Positions 1 through 6,358 of a DNA stretch of 7,356 nucleotides are shown here, in pieces. This DNA is from an uncultured Rhodospirillales bacterium (GTDB lineage Bacteria; Pseudomonadota; Alphaproteobacteria; Acetobacterales; Acetobacteraceae), in the NCBI GenBank assembly GCA_903928045.1, contig CAIYPH010000608.1, forward strand, positions 1 to 7,356, read 5' to 3'. Made by a program: the position numbers and the translations under genes. A model generated the notes under the pieces. It saw only the letters and a list, made by a program, of their open reading frames with translations, searched no databases and was not told the DNA's origin. Positions within the stretch are counted from its first letter, which is position 1, and the number at the start of each line of letters is the position of its first letter.

Positions 1-963
1 ATCGGCACGCGCTGGCTGCTTGATTTCGTGCGCGACGATCTGGTGGAGCCACTCGACGGCTACATGAACGCCGATTTCAAGAACCGCTTCATCGGCACAT
101 TCCTCAATCCCTCGCAGATCAAGGCCAAGACCTACGGCCTGCCGATCGCCGCCTCCGCGCGCGGGCTCTACTACAACAAGGCGAAGCTGACCGCGGCCGG
201 CTTCCCCACGGGGCCGAAGACCTGGGACGAGGTGGTCGCCGCGGCTGAGAAGATCAAGGCGGCCGGTGGCAATGGCTTCGGCGTGCAGGGCAAGGGCACC
301 GAGGTGGACGTCTACCTCTACTACGCGCTGTGGAGCTATGGCGGCACGGTGGTGAGCCCGGACATCAAGGCGGCCTTCAACTCGCCGGCCGGGGTGAAAG
401 CCCTGACCCTCTACAAGTCGATCGTCGATCGCGGGCTGAGCCAGCCGGGCGTGACCGACTATGACCGCACGGATTTGCAGAACCTGTTCAAGCAGGGCCG
501 CCTGGGCATGGTGATCACCGCGCCCTTCCTGATCAACCAGATCGCCAAGGAAGTGCCCACCCTCGAATACGGCATCGCCCCCGTCCCCACCGGCACGACC
601 AACGCGACCTACGCGGTGACCGACAGTGTGGTGATGTTCAAGAATTCCAAGGTGAAGGCCACCGCCTGGAAGTTCCTCGACTTCCTGTTCACCGCCGGGC
701 CGCGCATCGAGTTCACCAAGGCCGAGGGCTTCCTGCCGACCACCAAGGCCGAGGCGGCGGACCCGTATTTCACCGGGAATGAGCGGTTGCAGACCTTCGT
801 GAACCTGCTGCCCAACGCGCATTTCGCGCCGACCGTGACGGGCTGGGAGGACACCGCCAAGGCCGTCACCAACGCCGCGCAATCCGTCTATCTCGGCTCG
901 GCCACGCCCGAGGCGGCGCTGAAGAAGGCGGAGACCGAGGCCAACGCGGCGCTCGGCAAGTAA
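1..963 (+). CDS. ABC transporter sugar-type substrate-binding protein (5'-truncated)
   Basis: This is the C-terminal 320 residues of a periplasmic solute-binding protein of the family-1 (SBP_bac_1, MalE/UgpB-like) type, which captures a sugar or related solute and delivers it to the membrane permeases. The frame is open from base 1, so the true start and signal peptide lie upstream; the GTG at 28 is internal. Family hallmarks are YGLPIAASARGLYYNK (the hinge-region strand found in sugar binders), KTWDEVVAAAEKIKAAG, a GRLGMVI segment with the following APF, and YAVTDSVVMFKNSKVK leading into the helix AWKFLDFL. The family is usually about 400-440 residues, so roughly a quarter is missing. The stop TAA overlaps the start of the first permease (TAATG), which ties it to a CUT1 import operon. 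The ligand cannot be read from the sequence; maltose/trehalose-like sugars, polyols or glycerol-3-phosphate are all possible. Confidence 0.93.
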   Translation: MGTRWLLDFVRDDLVEPLDGYMNADFKNRFIGTFLNPSQIKAKTYGLPIAASARGLYYNKAKLTAAGFPTGPKTWDEVVAAAEKIKAAGGNGFGVQGKGTEVDVYLYYALWSYGGTVVSPDIKAAFNSPAGVKALTLYKSIVDRGLSQPGVTDYDRTDLQNLFKQGRLGMVITAPFLINQIAKEVPTLEYGIAPVPTGTTNATYAVTDSVVMFKNSKVKATAWKFLDFLFTAGPRIEFTKAEGFLPTTKAEAADPYFTGNERLQTFVNLLPNAHFAPTVTGWEDTAKAVTNAAQSVYLGSATPEAALKKAETEANAALGK

Positions 964-1850
964 TGCGGGGTCGCGGCGGGGTCGCCGCTCTCCCCTTCCC
1001 CGTCATCGCCATGATCGGCCCGAGCCTGGTGCTCGCGGCCTTCGTGGTGGGGTATCCGCTCTACGAGATCGTGCGGCTATCGCTGCATGAGGTGTCGCGC
1101 TTCGGGATGATCCGCGCCTTCACCGGCTGGGGCAATTTTGCCAATGTGCTGGCGGATGCGACGTTTCAGGCCTCGCTGTGGCGCACCCTGATCTGGACCG
1201 GCTTCGTGGTCGGCGGGACCAGGGTGATCTCTATCCCCGTCGCGGTGGTGCTGAACCTCGATTTCGCCGGGCGGGGGTTGGCGCGGACCATCGTGATGCT
1301 GCCGTGGTCCGTCTCGCTGTCGATGGCCTCGATCGTGTGGCTCTGGGCGTTCAACGCGGATTATGGGGTGGTGAACACCTTCTTGACTGCGATTGGCGCC
1401 TTGCCGCGCGGGTTGGCCTGGATGGCGCGGCCGGAGACGGCGTTTCCGATCGAGATCGCCATTGGGATCGTGGTCTCGATCCCCTTCACCACCACCGTCT
1501 TGCTGGGCGGGTTGTCGTCCATCCCCGGGGATATCTATGAGGCGGCGCGGATCGACGGGGCGGGGCCTTGGATGCAGTTCCGCATGCTGACTTTGCCCCT
1601 GCTGAAGAGCTTCATCGGCATCGCGATGATCCTCAACATGATCCACGTGTTCAACTCGTTCCCGATTATCTGGATCATGACGCAGGGCGGGCCGAACGAT
1701 ACCACGCACATCCTGATCACCTATTTGTATGACCTCGCCTTCCGCCTCGGCCGCCCCGGCCCGGCGGCGGCGATTTCGCTGATCATGCTGGTGATCGTGT
1801 TCAGCTTCACCCTCCTCTATCTGCGCATGCAGGGGCGGGAGCGGGCATGA
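963..1850 (+). CDS. CUT1-type ABC sugar transporter permease, MalF/UgpA-like
   Basis: This is one of the two inner-membrane subunits that form the translocation channel of a CUT1 sugar importer. It has 295 residues with about six hydrophobic segments, near residues 12-37, 73-97, 108-130, 163-185, 215-238 and 267-287. The BPD_transp_1 cytoplasmic loop carries the EAA motif: E193-A-A, then G199 and LP at 211-212, which is the docking site for the ATPase. The TQGGPNDTT stretch at 240-248 is the conserved GGP loop typical of MalF-type partners. The ATG overlaps the stop of the binding-protein gene by one base (TAATG) and no strong Shine-Dalgarno precedes it, so translational coupling is likely. 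It overlaps the next gene by four bases (ATGA). The substrate is unknown. Confidence 0.94.
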   Translation: MRGRGGVAALPFPVIAMIGPSLVLAAFVVGYPLYEIVRLSLHEVSRFGMIRAFTGWGNFANVLADATFQASLWRTLIWTGFVVGGTRVISIPVAVVLNLDFAGRGLARTIVMLPWSVSLSMASIVWLWAFNADYGVVNTFLTAIGALPRGLAWMARPETAFPIEIAIGIVVSIPFTTTVLLGGLSSIPGDIYEAARIDGAGPWMQFRMLTLPLLKSFIGIAMILNMIHVFNSFPIIWIMTQGGPNDTTHILITYLYDLAFRLGRPGPAAAISLIMLVIVFSFTLLYLRMQGRERA

Positions 1851-2689
1851 AGCGGGCGCGCCTCTCCCTGCTGTGCTGGCTGGCGCTGTCGCCGTTGGTG
1901 CTGATCAGCCTGTTCCCCTTCATGGTGATGCTGGTCACCGCGCTGAAGCCGCTGAGTGAGATCTTCACCTATCCGCCGCGCTTCCTGCCGCAGCGCCCGT
2001 CCTTCGACGCGTTCGGCGAAATGTGGAACGCCACCCGCTTCGCGCTCGCCTTGCGCAACTCCATCGAGATCGCGGTGGAATCGACGCTGTGCACGCTGGT
2101 GGTGGCGGTGCCGGCGGCCTATGCGCTGGCGCGGATGCAGTTTCGCCTCGCCGGCGCCTATCGCCAGTTTCTGCTGGTGGTGCAGATGCTCTCGCCGATC
2201 CTGCTGGTGCTCGGGTTGTTTCGCCTGATGGCCTCGATACCCTGGGGCGATGGCACGCTGGTGAATACGCGGATTGGTATCATCATCCCCTATGCCGGGT
2301 TCCAGATGACCTTTGCGGTGTGGATGCTCTCGTCCTATTTCGCCGCCATTCCCCGGGAGATCGAGGAGGCGGCGTGGATGGATGGTTGCACGCGGTTGCG
2401 CGCCATCCGCTCCATCTTCCTGCCGCTGGCGCTGCCGGCGATCTCCGTTACGGGGATTGTTGCCTTCGTCGCCGCTTGGAACGAGTTCGCAGTGGCGCTG
2501 ACCCTGCTGCGCGACGTCGATCGTCAGACCGTCACGCTCCAGGTGGTGAACCTGGTCGCCGGGCGCTACTCGGTGGAATGGAACCAGGTGATGGCGGCGA
2601 CCCTGGCTGCGACCGTGCCGGTGGCGGCGGTGTTCACCTGGCTGCAACGCTACATGGTCCGCGGGCTGACGTTCGGGGCGATCCAGTAG
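1847..2689 (+). CDS. CUT1-type ABC sugar transporter permease, MalG/UgpE-like
   Basis: This is the second channel-forming permease of the importer, 280 residues, the usual MalG-group length. It has about six transmembrane segments: roughly 10-32, 72-95, 107-128, 142-166, 196-218 and 247-267. The EAA loop is clear: E174-A-A, G180 and LP at 192-193. WNEF at 211-214 and the C-terminal YMVRGLTFGAIQ match the conserved end of MalG-like proteins. Its ATG lies inside the previous gene's end (ATGA), with a GGGAG Shine-Dalgarno five bases upstream. The operon appears to end here: no ATPase gene follows, and a minus-strand gene ends 4 bp away. The nucleotide-binding subunit must come from upstream of the window or from another locus. 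Confidence 0.94.
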   Translation: MKRARLSLLCWLALSPLVLISLFPFMVMLVTALKPLSEIFTYPPRFLPQRPSFDAFGEMWNATRFALALRNSIEIAVESTLCTLVVAVPAAYALARMQFRLAGAYRQFLLVVQMLSPILLVLGLFRLMASIPWGDGTLVNTRIGIIIPYAGFQMTFAVWMLSSYFAAIPREIEEAAWMDGCTRLRAIRSIFLPLALPAISVTGIVAFVAAWNEFAVALTLLRDVDRQTVTLQVVNLVAGRYSVEWNQVMAATLAATVPVAAVFTWLQRYMVRGLTFGAIQ

Positions 2690-2693
2690 CAAC

Positions 2694-3041
2694 TCAGCGT
2701 GGCTTGGGATGGTTCAGCCCGGGCTGCCCGTAATATCCGGCGACCCATTTCTCGAGCCCTCCACTACCCTCCACGTGGCCCTTCACCCATCGGTAGGACC
2801 ACGGCCGATGCGCCTTGTAGCGTCCCTTGATCCAGATGAAGTGCGAGCCGGTCCAGCGCCAGAACCCGCCGGCCCATTCGTAACTCCTACCCGGCGACGG
2901 CGGCACCGTCTCATGCTTGGGCGGCGGGCGCACCCGAGGCGCCGGCAACCCCTCCTGCGCCATGGCCATCGGAGAAGGCAAGGCCAGCAGCAGCGACGCG
3001 AGCATGGCCCGCCGCGCGATTCGTCCCTCCTCGTTCGCCAT
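2694..3041 (-). CDS. Small exported WxxGxW-repeat protein
   Basis: This is a 115-residue predicted exported protein of unknown function. The N-terminus looks like a signal peptide: IARR at 8-11, a hydrophobic stretch MLASLLLALP at 13-22, and a likely cleavage after AMA at residue 28. A twin-arginine pair is present but the Tat motif is weak. A proline-rich linker (34-50) follows. The rest has four evenly spaced WxxGx[W/Y/V] units starting at W56, W70, W85 and W99. This resembles the YXWQ/WXXGXW repeat family known from short exported proteobacterial proteins, normally annotated with two copies. Its start has a GGAGGG Shine-Dalgarno four bases upstream, but that sequence is inside a perfect stem-loop (3043-3065). 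It lies 27 bp downstream of the membrane-protein gene and is probably co-transcribed with it. Confidence 0.82.
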   Translation of the reverse strand: MANEEGRIARRAMLASLLLALPSPMAMAQEGLPAPRVRPPPKHETVPPSPGRSYEWAGGFWRWTGSHFIWIKGRYKAHRPWSYRWVKGHVEGSGGLEKWVAGYYGQPGLNHPKPR

Positions 3042-3042
3042 A

Positions 3043-3065
3043 CCGCCCTCCCGCGTGGAGGGCGG
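3043..3065 (-). promoter_or_regulatory. Stem-loop sequestering the ribosome-binding site of the WxxGxW gene
   Basis: A perfect 9-bp inverted repeat (CCGCCCTCC / GGAGGGCGG) with a 5-nt loop sits between the stop of the upstream membrane-protein gene and the ATG at 3041. On the minus-strand transcript the 3' arm is GGAGGGCGG, and it contains the GGAGGG Shine-Dalgarno. Folding would therefore hide the ribosome-binding site. There is no U-tract after it, so it is less likely to be an intrinsic terminator. The repeat is seen directly; the regulatory role is inferred. Confidence 0.5.
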
Positions 3066-3068
3066 ACC

Positions 3069-4517
3069 CTAAGGGGTCACCGCCGCGGCTGCAACGGGGG
3101 GACGAGTCGAGGCAAGCCTACAAATTCGTGCCGCGACGATCCACGGTAGTGCCAGCAGGATCAGCCAGCGATGCCCTGCATCCCCCGTCAGTGCCAGCAG
3201 GCTGTGGGTGTCGCCGCTGAGAAAGCGTGGCCAGATATAATCCGGCAGCGGGTTGTCCTCCCACACCGGCGCCCCCATCGCGGTCACCGCGCACAGCACG
3301 GAGATCGCCAGGCTCGCCACTGCCAGCGTCACCAGTATCGCACGACCGGCTGTCCTCGAGCGATCCCACAGCGGCGCGAAGGCGAGCACCAGGAACGGCA
3401 GCGCCGGCACCAGATGGCGCGGCCCGGTCGAGGCGCCTCCGTCCCAATAGGCGTAGCCGGCATTGATCGCCAGGAGTGCGAGGGGAATGCCGATCACGCA
3501 GACCAGCACCTCCGGCGCCCAGTTCCGCGCCGCCCACCACGCCACCGGCGCCAGCGCCAGCACCGGTGAGACCCACAGCAACCCACGCTTGCTTCCGAGC
3601 AGCAGGGCGGCGGCCACCGCGGGGTCGGGCAATGCGATGCCGAAAAAGCCCCGCTGCATCCCCTCGAACCCGACGACATGGCCATAACCCAGTGCAAACG
3701 GCGCGCCGAATACCATCGCATTGTAGATCAGCAGCGGCAGGCCAGCGATCGCCGCACCAAGCGCCACGCCGGCAAGGCACCGCAGCGTGTAGCCCAGCGC
3801 GCCGCGCCGCAGGAGGCGCACCACGCCCATCATCCCGATCAGCCCCGCCGCCAGCGCGGTCGGGAACTCGATCACCACCGACAGCGCCAGCACGGCGCCG
3901 GCGAGCACACCAGCGCGTAGCGGGTGCGGCGTGCCGGCGCGGTCAGAGGCCGCCAGCACCGCGACGACCCCGAGCATCAAGCAGCCCGCGGCCGCGGCAT
4001 GGCCGAAAAATGCCGTCGCCCAGCCGAAAGCCGGCGTGCACAGGCCGAACAGCACGGACGCAAACCCCGCCGCCACCCGTGTCGCGCCGAAACGCCGCGC
4101 CGCGACGAACACTGCCCCGCCACCGGCGGCCGTCAGCGGCGCCGTCGTCATCAGCACCGCCAGGGTGCTCGCGAGAATGTAGTGCAGCGAGAGGTTGCCA
4201 TCGACGACCAGCACGGTGGAGCCGCCGGTCAGCGTGACCAGCCCGTCGTACATGGCGACCACGGGCAAAGCGAGCAGCGACAGGCCCGGCGCCTTGTCCA
4301 TATAGAAATGTCCGGCCAGCTCGGCCTTGTCGACCGTGAATGCGGACAGCGTGTCGATATTGGCAACATGCTCGTGCAGCAGCGCGAAGATGTAGCCCAT
4401 CCGGCTGACCGTATTGGGGTTCAGCACCATGAAGCCGGGCCCGATCAGGGCATAGGTTGCCCACAGGGCAGCGAACAGCGCGATGGCGATGCGGCGGTCG
4501 GTGGAGTCGGCAGGCAT
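3069..4517 (-). CDS. Polytopic membrane protein, putative GT-C-type glycosyltransferase
   Basis: This is a predicted inner-membrane protein of 482 residues with about ten or more hydrophobic segments. The N-terminal helix (11-32) is followed by a polar loop with TVDKAELAGHFYMDKAPG (61-78). That resembles the lipid-sugar-binding loop (YFEKPP-like) of ArnT/PMT-type GT-C glycosyltransferases, which transfer sugars from polyprenyl-phosphate carriers on the periplasmic side. Other conserved-looking stretches are FFGHA (170-174), RGLLWVSPVL (311-320) and YWDGGASTGPRHLVP (357-371). I do not recognise a specific gene. The start is chosen at 4517 because AGGGGA lies five bases before this ATG. The upstream in-frame ATG at 4550 has no Shine-Dalgarno and would add an 11-residue polar leader (493 aa). 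It lies 61 bp after the outer-membrane factor gene on the same strand, so shared transcription is plausible. Function could also be that of an uncharacterised transporter-like protein. Confidence 0.75.
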   Translation of the reverse strand: MPADSTDRRIAIALFAALWATYALIGPGFMVLNPNTVSRMGYIFALLHEHVANIDTLSAFTVDKAELAGHFYMDKAPGLSLLALPVVAMYDGLVTLTGGSTVLVVDGNLSLHYILASTLAVLMTTAPLTAAGGGAVFVAARRFGATRVAAGFASVLFGLCTPAFGWATAFFGHAAAAGCLMLGVVAVLAASDRAGTPHPLRAGVLAGAVLALSVVIEFPTALAAGLIGMMGVVRLLRRGALGYTLRCLAGVALGAAIAGLPLLIYNAMVFGAPFALGYGHVVGFEGMQRGFFGIALPDPAVAAALLLGSKRGLLWVSPVLALAPVAWWAARNWAPEVLVCVIGIPLALLAINAGYAYWDGGASTGPRHLVPALPFLVLAFAPLWDRSRTAGRAILVTLAVASLAISVLCAVTAMGAPVWEDNPLPDYIWPRFLSGDTHSLLALTGDAGHRWLILLALPWIVAARICRLASTRPPVAAAAVTP

Positions 4518-4578
4518 GGGAATCCCCTGATATCCCGGGAGTTCGACCATGCCGGCCGTTAAGGCGATGTAAACCCGA

Positions 4579-6069
4579 TCACGGGGCCGCGGCGCTGTCC
4601 CAACCGCCGCCGAGCGCCTTATAAAGCTGCACCAGGTTGGTGCTGATCGTGGTCTGGCTGTCCGCCAGATCCTGCTCGGCGGCTAGCAGCGCGCGCTCGG
4701 CCACCAGCACCTGCAGGAAGTCAGCCACCCCCTGTTCATAGCGTGACCGCGCCAGCGCGAGCGCGCGCCGGTTGGCCGCCGCCGCCGCCTCCAGCCGGTC
4801 GTGGCGGCGTTGCTCGGCATCGTAGCTGGTCAGCGCATTATCCACGTCATGCAGCGCCACCAGCACGGTGCGCTGCCAGACCACCGCCGCCTCCTTCTGC
4901 TGCGCCTCGCGCAATTCGACCGTCCGCTTCACCCGCCCGCCATCGAAGATTGGCAGCGAGATGCTCGGCCCGAACGAATAGGTGGCGGCCAGGGAGTTGA
5001 AGAGGTCATGGAATTGCAGCGCCTGCATCGCCCCCGAGCCGGCCAGCACCACGCGCGGGTAGAAATCCGCCGTGGCGACCCCGATATCGGCGGTGGCGGC
5101 ATGAAGCTGCGCCTCGGCGCGCCTTATATCCGGCCGGCGCAGGGCAAGTTCGGAGGGAATGCCGACCGGCACCCGCGGCGGCACCGGCGGAACCGCGCGC
5201 GGCGCGGCAAGCTCGGCCTCCAGCGCGCGCGGCTGCGCGCCCAGCAGAAACGCAATCGCATTGGCCAATTCATCCCGCCGTGCCTCGAACGCCGGCAGGC
5301 TCGCCGCGATGGTCTCTACCGTGGCGGCGGCATTGGCGACGTCGAGATCGGTCGTCACCCCGCCGGCGGCGCGGTCGCGGGTCAGGGCCAGGCTCTTATT
5401 GGCCGCAGCGAGGCTGTCGCGGGCGATCTTGAGCTTGAGCTGGATCCCCCGCAGCATCACGTAGTCCCGCGCCAATTCGGCACTGGCCGTCACCTCGATC
5501 TCGTGGCGGGCATATTCGCTGGCCTGCACCTGGGCGGTGCTGGACTCGATCAGCCGCGCCACCCGGCCCCATAAATCGACCTCCCAGCCGACATCGAACC
5601 CGTACTGGAACACGTCATGCGGCAGAAACAGGTCGGAATTCGGCAGCACATGCGATTGCCCGGCGCCAGGCGCGCTGGCCGAACTATGCACCGGCAGCGC
5701 ACTCGGCCCGAGCGCGCTGCCATTGCTGTTGGTGTAGGAGCCCTTGACCTGCGACGTCGGCAGGCCGGCGGTCGAGACGAACCCGAGTTGCGCCCGCGCC
5801 TGGGCCAGCCGTGTCGCGGCGACCCGGAGGTCGAGGTTGGATTCGGACAGCCGCTGCTCCAGCGCGGTCAGCTGCGGATCACCGAAAATCTTCCACCACA
5901 TCGGATCGACCTGCTCGGCCACCGCAACGCTGCGCTTGGCAGTCGGCACCGGCAGATTGAGCCCCTTCGGCAAACTTGCCTCCGGGGCCGTGTAATTGGG
6001 GCCGACGACGTCGCAGCCGGCAATGGCGATACAGGCGCCGATACAGGCGGCAATGGTCAAATGGCGCAA
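4579..6069 (-). CDS. Efflux outer-membrane factor lipoprotein, NodT/TolC family
   Basis: This is the outer-membrane channel subunit of tripartite (usually RND-type) efflux or export systems, 496 residues against a usual 460-500. The N-terminus is a lipoprotein signal with lipobox IAGC, giving acylated C19, followed by the family signature GPNYTAPE (23-30). Two OEP repeats are visible: WWKIFGDPQLTALEQRL starting at 58 through LAQARAQLG, then LRRPDIRRAEAQLHAA (310-325) with ADFYPRV and SLPIFDGGRV (371-380). FDVGWEVDLWGRV (158-170) and LYKALGGGW (482-490) are also family hallmarks. A Gly/Ser/Pro-rich insert spans about 113-145. The start codon is TTG: an in-frame TGA lies 27 bp upstream with no ATG between, and GGGAG sits seven bases before it. 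No adaptor or pump gene is next to it, so it is an orphan component whose partners lie elsewhere. Confidence 0.93.
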   Translation of the reverse strand: MRHLTIAACIGACIAIAGCDVVGPNYTAPEASLPKGLNLPVPTAKRSVAVAEQVDPMWWKIFGDPQLTALEQRLSESNLDLRVAATRLAQARAQLGFVSTAGLPTSQVKGSYTNSNGSALGPSALPVHSSASAPGAGQSHVLPNSDLFLPHDVFQYGFDVGWEVDLWGRVARLIESSTAQVQASEYARHEIEVTASAELARDYVMLRGIQLKLKIARDSLAAANKSLALTRDRAAGGVTTDLDVANAAATVETIAASLPAFEARRDELANAIAFLLGAQPRALEAELAAPRAVPPVPPRVPVGIPSELALRRPDIRRAEAQLHAATADIGVATADFYPRVVLAGSGAMQALQFHDLFNSLAATYSFGPSISLPIFDGGRVKRTVELREAQQKEAAVVWQRTVLVALHDVDNALTSYDAEQRRHDRLEAAAAANRRALALARSRYEQGVADFLQVLVAERALLAAEQDLADSQTTISTNLVQLYKALGGGWDSAAAP

Positions 6070-6095
6070 TTCGAGGCTCCCGTGTATTCGCCATC

Positions 6096-6123
6096 AGCCT
6101 AGACCTCGCAACCGGTGGGTCAA
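6096..6123 (-). promoter_or_regulatory. Candidate sigma-70 promoter of the outer-membrane factor gene
   Basis: On the minus strand, TTGACC (5 of 6 matches to TTGACA) at 6123-6118 and TAGGCT (a weak TATAAT match) at 6101-6096 are separated by 16 bp. They lie about 27 bp before the TTG start, which leaves room for a short leader carrying the GGGAG Shine-Dalgarno at 6081-6077. The -10 match is poor, so this is only a candidate. Confidence 0.4.
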
Positions 6124-6156
6124 CGCATCAGGCGCCGCCGCCGGGGCGGACTCTTG

Positions 6157-6173
6157 CATGCGCGAGGCGCATG
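6157..6173. repeat. Perfect 7-bp inverted repeat upstream of the tRNA
   Basis: CATGCGC and GCGCATG flank a 3-nt centre (GAG) in the 170-bp gap between the divergent outer-membrane factor and tRNA-Arg genes. It could be an operator or a hairpin. No binding protein can be assigned. The rest of this gap holds only the candidate minus-strand promoter and no gene. Confidence 0.4.
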
Positions 6174-6239
6174 GATCGTGCACACCACGCCAGGACGCTC
6201 TCGAAGGCCATCGCGTTTCATGGCACACTCTCCCCCGAC

Positions 6240-6316
6240 GCGCCCTTAGCTCAGGTGGATAGAGCAACAGCCTTCTAAGCTGTGGGTCGAAGGTTCGAGT
6301 CCTTCAGGGCGCGCCA
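6240..6316 (+). tRNA. tRNA-Arg (anticodon UCU)
   Basis: A complete cloverleaf can be folded by eye. The acceptor stem is GCGCCCT/AGGGCGC (6240-6246 with 6306-6312). The D stem is GCTC/GAGC. The anticodon stem is ACAGC/GCTGT with loop CTTCTAA, so the anticodon is TCT (6274-6276), reading AGA and probably AGG. The T stem is GAAGG/CCTTC with loop TTCGAGT. The discriminator is G6313 and the CCA tail is encoded at 6314-6316. AGA is a rare codon in GC-rich genomes, so this is expected to be a low-demand but essential tRNA. The next gene starts only 42 bp downstream with no visible terminator between. There is no integrase gene or duplicated 3' end in the window to suggest use as an attachment site. 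Confidence 0.97.
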
Positions 6317-6358
6317 ATGGCCTCACGGCGGGCGGATATCAACAGGGGAGCGGGCGCG

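Noticed and set aside
1817..2692. Long minus-strand open frame opposite the second permease (291 codons)
   Set aside because: Its product is dominated by His, Arg, Gln and Gly, with no recognisable domain, typical of an antisense shadow in GC-rich DNA. The plus-strand gene is clearly a MalG-type permease.
4518..4550. Upstream ATG at 4550 for the GT-C-like protein
   Set aside because: It has no Shine-Dalgarno and adds only a polar 11-residue leader; the ATG at 4517 has AGGGGA at good spacing.
3476..4562. Plus-strand open frames opposite the membrane protein (253 and 212 codons)
   Set aside because: Products are Arg/Pro/Ala-rich without domains, while the minus strand shows a coherent multi-span membrane protein.
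5879..6094. ATG-started minus-strand frame overlapping the outer-membrane factor start
   Set aside because: It is out of frame with the family signature. The correct frame starts at TTG 6069 and gives a proper lipoprotein signal with IAGC.
6240..6316. tRNA as an integration site for a genomic island
   Set aside because: No integrase, no direct repeat of the tRNA 3' end and no composition shift are visible in the window.
6317..6358. In-frame ATG at 6317 as the SDR start (335 residues)
   Set aside because: It directly abuts the tRNA CCA end, so its ribosome-binding region would be the tRNA itself. The ATG at 6359 has AGGGGAG eight bases upstream and begins right at the Rossmann strand.
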